A DNA stretch of 24,801 nt from contig DATDOY010000223.1 of assembly GCA_035293045.1 (NCBI GenBank), forward strand, positions 1 through 24,801, given 5' to 3'. The stretch is from DATDOY01 sp035293045 (GTDB lineage Bacteria; Actinomycetota; Acidimicrobiia; IMCC26256; JACPCJ01). Numbering within the stretch: position 1 is the first letter of the stretch; each line of letters begins with the position of its first letter. A program made the translations under genes and the position numbers. Below are positions 20,075-24,801 of the stretch, in pieces. The notes under the pieces are model-generated. The model had not been told where the DNA came from. It searched no databases and saw only the letters and a list, made by a program, of their open reading frames with translations.

Positions 20075-21115
20075 ATGCGCGTGCTCGTCACCGGCCTCGG
20101 CACCTACTGGGGCGGAAGCCTCGCTCAAGCCCTCGAGCAACTCGACGACGTCGAGATGATCGTGGGCCTCGATACCGAGGAACCGACCGTCCCCCTCGAA
20201 CGCACGGAGTTCGTGCGGGCCGACACCAGCTATTCGATCCTTTCTCGCATCGTTCGGGCCACTCAGGTCGACACGATCCTGCACACCCACCTGATCGTTG
20301 ACACGCGCAACGCGTCGTCGCGTGAGCTGCACGAGATCAACGTGATCGGCACCATGAACCTGCTCGCCGCCGCGGGCGCCAGCAACAGCCCCGTGCGCAA
20401 GGTCATCGTCAAGAGTTCGACCCTCGTGTACGGGTCGTCGTATCAGAATCCCACCTTCTTCCGCGAGGAGATGCCCCGGGCGCGCTCGCCGCGCACGCGA
20501 GTCGAACGTTCGCTGATCGAGGTCGAGGACTACCTTCGCGATTTCGCCGAAGACAACCCCCATGTGGTCGTGTCGCTGTTGCGCTTCTCCAACGTCCTCG
20601 GCGAACGGCTTGACACGCCTCTCTCCCGCGCCCTGCGCATGCCCGCGGTGCCGGAGATCTTCGGCTTCGATCCGCGCCTCCAGTTCACCCACCACGAGGA
20701 CGTCCTCGGCGCGTGCCTCTTCGCCGCCCGCCATGACGTCCCCGGCATCTACAACGTCGCCGCCGACGGACTGCTCCCCTGGAGCGAGGTGTGCACGATC
20801 CTCGGCAAGCCGAGGCTGCCTCTCCCGCCCGTCGGCACCGGGTTGGTGGCCGGGTCGCTGGCGCGTCTCGGCCTCGTCCAGCTTCCCCGCGAGGCGCTCG
20901 AGCTGCTGCGGTACGGAAGGGGCGTCGACAACCGCCGCTTCAAGCGGGCCGGGTTCCGGTACCACTACACCTCGGCGGGGGCAGTAGAGGCGTTTGCCGA
21001 GGCGCTTCGCCTCGAACGGTCGATCGGAGACGCCCGTCCGGCCTATCGGTACGAGCGCGACGTCGAGAACTTCTTTCGTCACTCGCCCGCGGTCATCCGC
21101 TCCGGCGACGCGTGA
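20075..21115 (+). CDS. NAD-dependent epimerase/dehydratase-like SDR protein without a recognisable YxxxK
   Basis: A 346-residue extended SDR. The Rossmann start is MRVLVTGLGTYWGGSL, the adenosine-ribose acid is D32 in IVGLDTEE, and HTHLIVDTRNASSRELHEINVIGTMNLLAAA and VIVKSSTLVYGSSYQ match the middle of the fold. Where the catalytic Tyr-x3-Lys is expected (before EVEDYL) the sequence is SPRTRVERSLIEVE, so Thr and Arg stand in place of Tyr and Lys. Catalysis by the usual SDR route is therefore doubtful. VSLLRFSNVLGERLDTPLSRAL is the substrate-side region. The GAGGCGA Shine-Dalgarno comes from the duplicated repeat. It lies between an acyltransferase and an overlapping crotonase (GTGA), so a role in lipid or acyl-CoA metabolism is plausible. 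Confidence 0.85.
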   Translation: MRVLVTGLGTYWGGSLAQALEQLDDVEMIVGLDTEEPTVPLERTEFVRADTSYSILSRIVRATQVDTILHTHLIVDTRNASSRELHEINVIGTMNLLAAAGASNSPVRKVIVKSSTLVYGSSYQNPTFFREEMPRARSPRTRVERSLIEVEDYLRDFAEDNPHVVVSLLRFSNVLGERLDTPLSRALRMPAVPEIFGFDPRLQFTHHEDVLGACLFAARHDVPGIYNVAADGLLPWSEVCTILGKPRLPLPPVGTGLVAGSLARLGLVQLPREALELLRYGRGVDNRRFKRAGFRYHYTSAGAVEAFAEALRLERSIGDARPAYRYERDVENFFRHSPAVIRSGDA

Positions 21116-21918
21116 GCACGCTCTTCCGCGGAGACCGCGCCCGCGTCGAGCGCGACGACCGGGTGGCGGTCCTCGTCCTCGACGACCCCGAGCGCCGCAA
21201 CGCCCTCACGCAACCCATGGTCGACGACATCGTCGCGGGGGTCGACGCGGTCGAGGCCGACGAGACGATCGGCGCCCTCGTCGTGACCGGGGCACCGCCG
21301 GCCTTTTGCGCCGGCGCCGACCTCGGCGACCTCGCCGCGAGCAGCGGCGACGGGAGCGCCGGCCCCGACCTCGCCGCGGAAGCGAGCCTGAGAGCGATCT
21401 ACGAGGGGTTCCTGCGCGTGGCCCGCTGCCGGATTCCTACCGTCGCGGCCGTGAACGGCGCGGCCGTTGGCGCGGGGCTCAACATGGCGATGGGCTGCGA
21501 CGTGCGCGTGGTCGCCGAATCGGCGCGGTTCGATTCGCGGTTCCTCGCTCTCGGGCTGCATCCCGGCGGCGGCGGGACCTGGCTGCTCCACCGGGCGCTC
21601 GGTCCCCAGACAACCGCCGCCATGTCGCTGTTCGGCGAACGACTCGACGGACGCCAGGCGGTCGAGGTCGGCCTTGCGTGGGCCTGCGTTCCAGACACCG
21701 AGGTCGTCGACGCCGCCGTGGAGATGGCGTCGCGCGCGGCGGCCGCCCCTCGCGACCTCGCCATTCGCGTGAAGGAAACGCTGCGCGGTTGGGACGCCGT
21801 CACCGCCCACGACCAGGCCGTGGACGCCGAACTCGCCCCCCAAATCTGGTCGGTGAACCAGCCGGCCTTCCGGGAGCGACTCGGCGCGCTCCGGCGACAG
21901 ATTTCGTCGCCTCGCTGA
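21112..21918 (+). CDS. Crotonase-family protein lacking both hydratase glutamates
   Basis: A 268-residue crotonase starting at GTG 21112, which overlaps the SDR stop by 4 bp (GTGA). Oxyanion-hole segments are AFCAGADLGDL (about 65-75) and NGAAVGAGLNMAMGCDVRVV (115-134). Positions matching Glu144 and Glu164 of rat enoyl-CoA hydratase are N124 (GAGLN) and F144 (FDSRF), so water addition in the classical way is unlikely. FLALGLHPGGGGTWLLHRALG is the conserved following loop. The fold and trimer helices look intact. Possible roles are isomerase, thioesterase or CoA-substrate binding. Frames that begin upstream (for example at 20791) merely read through the SDR gene. Confidence 0.88.
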   Translation: MSTLFRGDRARVERDDRVAVLVLDDPERRNALTQPMVDDIVAGVDAVEADETIGALVVTGAPPAFCAGADLGDLAASSGDGSAGPDLAAEASLRAIYEGFLRVARCRIPTVAAVNGAAVGAGLNMAMGCDVRVVAESARFDSRFLALGLHPGGGGTWLLHRALGPQTTAAMSLFGERLDGRQAVEVGLAWACVPDTEVVDAAVEMASRAAAAPRDLAIRVKETLRGWDAVTAHDQAVDAELAPQIWSVNQPAFRERLGALRRQISSPR

Positions 21919-21919
21919 G

Positions 21920-21936
21920 GGCGGGAAACCCCCGCC
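21920..21936 (+). terminator. Candidate terminator after the SDR/crotonase operon
   Basis: GGCGGG-AAACC-CCCGCC, a 6-bp GC stem with a 5-base loop starting right after the TGA stop. A competing stem (CGCCGG...CCGGCG) follows. There is no T-run. The remainder of the gap to 22024 shows nothing definite. Confidence 0.4.
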
Positions 21937-22023
21937 GGCGTCCCCTCCGGCGGCCGGGTCAGGCAAACCCGACATTTCCGGCAGATCTCTAGCCCCATCG
22001 GACTACGCGACCCCCAAAGGTGC

Positions 22024-22992
22024 GTGATCTGCACCGACCCGGCACGTACCGTCGCAATCGTGGTTGCCAACCGCAAGATTCGAGCAGATCGCGCCGACGT
22101 CCTCGGCCTCGCATTCGGACATCTCCCTCATGTCGAACAGCGCGTGGTGTGGTTGACAGCGATCGAGCGCTTGACAGCCGCCGAGGCCGCCGAGGTCCTC
22201 GGCCTCGACCCGGGCGAACTCGGACAGATCTCGTTCCGGGCGCGCGATCGACTGCGCCGGCGGATGACCGCGTTGCTGCGGACGCGCGTCCCGGAGCCGT
22301 GCCGCGAGGTCGTCGCCGACCTCCCCGGCTACGCCCTCGGCGCCGCGCCCGACCTCCGCGCCGCGAGCGTCCGCACCCACCTGAACGAGTGCGCTCGCTG
22401 CACGGTGATCGTCCACACGCTCGCCGACCTGCCCGCCGCTCTACGAGCGCGGCCCCCGGCCGAGCCTCCCGACATCAACGGCGACGCGTCCCTCCAACGG
22501 TCCGCCGAACCGTCGCCGGAGCGGGTGACGATGCGCGCCGCGGGCTCGGACCGATCGGTGCGTCACGTCGCGTTGGGACTCGCCGTCGCCGTGCTCGTGG
22601 TGGTTGGCGCCGCAGGTCTCGTGCGCACCACCCGGAACACGGACGCCGGCGTGTTCGCGAGGAGCGACCCCTTCCTCGCTCCGGTGCCCGGCGACTCCGC
22701 GCCGTTCGACACCGGGACGCCGAGGCCAGCCTCGGAGGACACGTCGGACGGCACCGAGGTGCTCGGCATCGTGATCGCCGCGAACGCGCCGGCCGCCGAG
22801 GCCCCGTCCGGAGGAACACCCGCGCCCGACCAGGCATCCGCACCTGACCTCGTCACCGAGCCAGCGCCTCCCGCGCCCGGGGCACCGCCGCCGGGGTCTA
22901 CGAACCCGACGCCGTCGGAGGGAGTCGTTGCGCTCGACGGTGTGCTCGACACACTGCTGGGCGGCGTGCTCGACGCACTGCTTGGCGGGTAG
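22024..22992 (+). CDS. Sigma region-4-like HTH fused to a zinc anti-sigma motif and a membrane helix
   Basis: A 322-residue protein with an unusual order of parts. Residues about 34-82 (LPHVEQRVVWLTAIERLTAAEAAEVLGLDPGELGQISFRARDRLRRRM) match the region-4 HTH of ECF sigma factors. Region 2, needed to bind core polymerase and the -10 box, is missing. Residues 93-126 carry a ZAS-type anti-sigma motif: C93, then H119-x3-C123-x2-C126. A single membrane helix follows (about 181-200, HVALGLAVAVLVVVGAAGLV), then a Pro/Ala-rich outer tail ending in a tandem octapeptide (VLDTLLGG, VLDALLGG). I infer a membrane-tethered regulator derived from a sigma/anti-sigma pair. GTG 22024 follows AAAGG. No separate sigma gene is next to it. 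Confidence 0.75.
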   Translation: MICTDPARTVAIVVANRKIRADRADVLGLAFGHLPHVEQRVVWLTAIERLTAAEAAEVLGLDPGELGQISFRARDRLRRRMTALLRTRVPEPCREVVADLPGYALGAAPDLRAASVRTHLNECARCTVIVHTLADLPAALRARPPAEPPDINGDASLQRSAEPSPERVTMRAAGSDRSVRHVALGLAVAVLVVVGAAGLVRTTRNTDAGVFARSDPFLAPVPGDSAPFDTGTPRPASEDTSDGTEVLGIVIAANAPAAEAPSGGTPAPDQASAPDLVTEPAPPAPGAPPPGSTNPTPSEGVVALDGVLDTLLGGVLDALLGG

Positions 22993-22994
22993 GC

Positions 22995-23020
22995 GCCCGC
23001 TCCCGAATCGTCGAGTGGGC
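22995..23020. terminator. Hairpin between convergent genes
   Basis: GCCCGCTC, 10-base loop, GAGTGGGC: an 8-bp stem with one G.T pair, 2 bases after the stop of the sigma-like gene and 4 bases before the stop of the convergent ligase gene. It is a likely shared terminator; there is no T-run. Confidence 0.45.
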
Positions 23021-23024
23021 TCGC

Positions 23025-24801
23025 TCAGCGCGCCTGGGCGATCGCGTCGAGGGTCGTCGGATCCTCGAGGCTCGACAGGTCACCGGGATCGTCGCCGGTC
23101 GCCACCGCGCGGATGGCCCGGCGCATCACCTTGGCGCTGCGGGTCTTCGGCAACGCGGCCGCGAACCGCACCGTCTTGGGCGTGAACGCCTTGCCCATCC
23201 GCTCGGCGATGAGCCCAGCGAGCTCGCCCCGCAAGGTTTCGTCGGGTTCGCGATCGGGCACGAGCACCACGAAGCAGGCCAGCACCTCGCCCTTGACCTC
23301 GTCGGGGAGTCCCACCACCGCGGCTTCGACGACAGCCGGGTGCGACACGAGCACCGTCTCCACCTCCGCCGGCCCCACCCGTTTGCCGGCGACATTGAGG
23401 GTGTCATCGGAGCGACCGTGCAGGAACCACTGGCCGTCGTCGGTGACCGACGCCCAATCGCCGTGGCGCCACACGCCCGGGTACGTCGACCAATAGGTCG
23501 TGAGGTAGCGGTCGGGGTCGCCCCACACCCCTCTGGTCATCCCCGGCCACGGCTTGGTGCACACCAACTCGCCGACCGCGCCGCGCAGCGATCGCCCGTC
23601 GGCGTCGAAGACGTCGACCGCCATGCCGAGCGACGGCCCGCCCAGCGAGCAGGGCGACAAGGCCTGGGTCATGTGAGGCGACAAGAAGCACGCGCCGACC
23701 TCGGTTCCCCCCGAGATGTTGATGACCGGGCAGCGGCCGCCCCCCACCACCTCGAAGTACCAGCGCCATGGGTCTTCGTTCCACGGCTCGCCGGTCGACC
23801 CGAGCACGCGAAGACTGGAGAGGTCGTGGGCCCGCACCGGGTCGTCGCCGTGGCGCAGGAGCGCGCGGATCAGGGTGGGTGACACGCCGAGGATCGACAC
23901 GCGGTGGCGCTCCACGAGCGACCACAGCCGGTCGGGACCCGGAAAGTCGGGAGCCCCCTCGTAGAGCACGACCGCGGCGCCCGCGGCGAGGGTCCCCACG
24001 ATTTCCCACGGGCCCATGATCCAGCCCATGTCGGTGACCCAGAACAGCCGGTCGTCCGACCCGCAGTCGGTTTGGAACGCCACCTCCTCGGCGATCTTGG
24101 CGAGGAAGCCGCCATGCACGTGCACCGCTCCCTTGGGCCGGCCGGTCGTCCCTGACGTGTACGCAATGAACAGCACGTGCTCGGAGTCGACCGGCACGCT
24201 GGCGACGGGCGTCACCTCTCCGTCCTCATCGAAGCGCACGTCGCGCCCGGGTGTCATCGGAACGTCCGATCGGCCGAGGCGCGGGACGACGACCACGGTC
24301 TCGATCGACGCGACGCCGGCAACGGCGTCGTCGGCGATCTCCTTCATGGGCACCATCGCGCCGCGGCGCCAGAACCCGTCGGCGGTGATGATCGCCTTGG
24401 CGGCGCCGTCCTCGAGGCGCACGGCGATGGCGTCGGCCGCATAGCCCGAGAAGATGGGCAGGAAGCGGCCCCCGATCTTGGCGACGGCGAGGAGGGCGGC
24501 CACCGTCTCGGGGATCATCGGGAGGAAGATGCCGACGGCGTCGTTCTCGCCGATGCCCTGCGCCGTGAGGAGTCCGGCGAGCCGATCGGTGAGCACGCGA
24601 AGTTCCGCGTAGGTCAGCTCTCGAACCTCGCCGTCCTCGCCCTCCCACACGACGGCGAGCGCGTCCGGACGCGCCTGCGCGTGGCGGTCGAGGCAGTTGT
24701 GGGCGAGGTTGAGCCGGCCTCCGACGAACCACCGCGACCATTCGATGCCCTCCGACGTGTCGAGCACCTTGTCGTAGGGCGTGAACCAGTCGAGGCCGAG
24801 G
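23025..24801 (-). CDS. Acyl-CoA synthetase (AMP-forming), 5' end outside window
   Basis: The minus-strand frame runs unbroken to the right edge: codons upstream of the GTG at 24767 read LGLDWFTPYDK, so the true start is outside. Adenylation motifs in order: YTSGTTGRPKGAVH (P-loop), NISGGTEVGACFLS (A5 region), GVWRHGDWASVTDDGQWFLHGRSDDTLNVAGKRVGPAEVE (A7-A8 with hinge) and PKTRSAKVMRR containing the A10 lysine, the usual acetylation site. The N-terminal WFVGGRLNLAHNCLDRH matches acetyl/propionyl-CoA synthetase-like proteins (COG0365), but the acyl pocket motif is GGTE and not the WWQTE of acetate enzymes, so a longer or branched acid is likely. It forms acyl-AMP then acyl-CoA. It is convergent with the sigma-like gene. 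Confidence 0.93.
   Translation of the reverse strand, partial: LGLDWFTPYDKVLDTSEGIEWSRWFVGGRLNLAHNCLDRHAQARPDALAVVWEGEDGEVRELTYAELRVLTDRLAGLLTAQGIGENDAVGIFLPMIPETVAALLAVAKIGGRFLPIFSGYAADAIAVRLEDGAAKAIITADGFWRRGAMVPMKEIADDAVAGVASIETVVVVPRLGRSDVPMTPGRDVRFDEDGEVTPVASVPVDSEHVLFIAYTSGTTGRPKGAVHVHGGFLAKIAEEVAFQTDCGSDDRLFWVTDMGWIMGPWEIVGTLAAGAAVVLYEGAPDFPGPDRLWSLVERHRVSILGVSPTLIRALLRHGDDPVRAHDLSSLRVLGSTGEPWNEDPWRWYFEVVGGGRCPVINISGGTEVGACFLSPHMTQALSPCSLGGPSLGMAVDVFDADGRSLRGAVGELVCTKPWPGMTRGVWGDPDRYLTTYWSTYPGVWRHGDWASVTDDGQWFLHGRSDDTLNVAGKRVGPAEVETVLVSHPAVVEAAVVGLPDEVKGEVLACFVVLVPDREPDETLRGELAGLIAERMGKAFTPKTVRFAAALPKTRSAKVMRRAIRAVATGDDPGDLSSLEDPTTLDAIAQAR

Noticed and set aside
1..24801. CRISPR arrays, rRNA genes, riboswitches
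   Set aside because: I saw no regularly spaced repeats and no rRNA-like or recognised riboswitch cores. Every gene-free stretch is under about 150 bp.

Overview
The window is a very GC-rich bacterial chromosome segment, densely packed with genes that often overlap by 4 bases (ATGA, GTGA) or share stop and start codons (TGATG). The gene content points to an actinobacterium: two luciferase-like (LLM class, probably F420- or flavin-dependent) oxidoreductases, a PaaX-type regulator, two divergent crotonases, an actinobacterial-type acyltransferase/SDR pair, and several genes with a TANNNT box 6-7 bases before the start codon, as expected for leaderless transcripts. An Acidimicrobiia-like lineage is my guess; it rests on general resemblance and not on a marker gene.

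Layout. 1-938 (-): a carboxylesterase fused to a thioredoxin domain, cut by the window edge. 986-6832 (+): a lipoprotein, an LLM oxidoreductase, a membrane-anchored glycoside-hydrolase-like (DUF4015) protein, and a PaaX regulator/LLM oxidoreductase pair. A strong hairpin then separates convergent genes. 6851-9970 (-): a tightly coupled sensory operon of hybrid-free histidine kinase, seven-helix membrane protein with a Cys/His cluster, single-domain response regulator and small lipoprotein. 10084-16049 (+): an alkyl-DHAP-synthase-like flavoprotein, a Usp-like protein, a HAD phosphatase, a histidine phosphatase overlapping a crotonase, and a two-gene ABC-2 exporter.

16056-17158: a complete IS481-like element of about 1.0 kb, flanked by a 15-bp direct repeat, sits exactly at the 3' end of a tRNA-Leu(UAA) gene. 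The target duplication rebuilds the tRNA 3' end and leaves a tRNA fragment on the far side. 17182-18894 (-): a small conserved-looking protein and an MFS exporter. 18895-21918 (+): a lysophospholipid acyltransferase, a possible 29-codon ORF carrying a duplicated copy of the acyltransferase 3' end, an SDR protein without a recognisable YxxxK pair, and a crotonase lacking both catalytic glutamates. 22024-22992 (+): an unusual fusion of a sigma region-4-like HTH, a zinc-finger anti-sigma motif, one membrane helix and a proline-rich tail. 23025-24801 (-): an acyl-CoA synthetase, cut by the window edge.

The theme is accessory lipid and acyl-CoA metabolism (acyl-CoA ligase, crotonases, acyltransferase, ether-lipid-type enzyme, LLM oxidoreductases) beside signalling genes. 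The best candidates for something undescribed are the kinase/7TM/receiver operon, the esterase-thioredoxin fusion, the sigma4/anti-sigma/membrane fusion and the tRNA-end IS insertion. All functions are read from motifs; no database search was possible.
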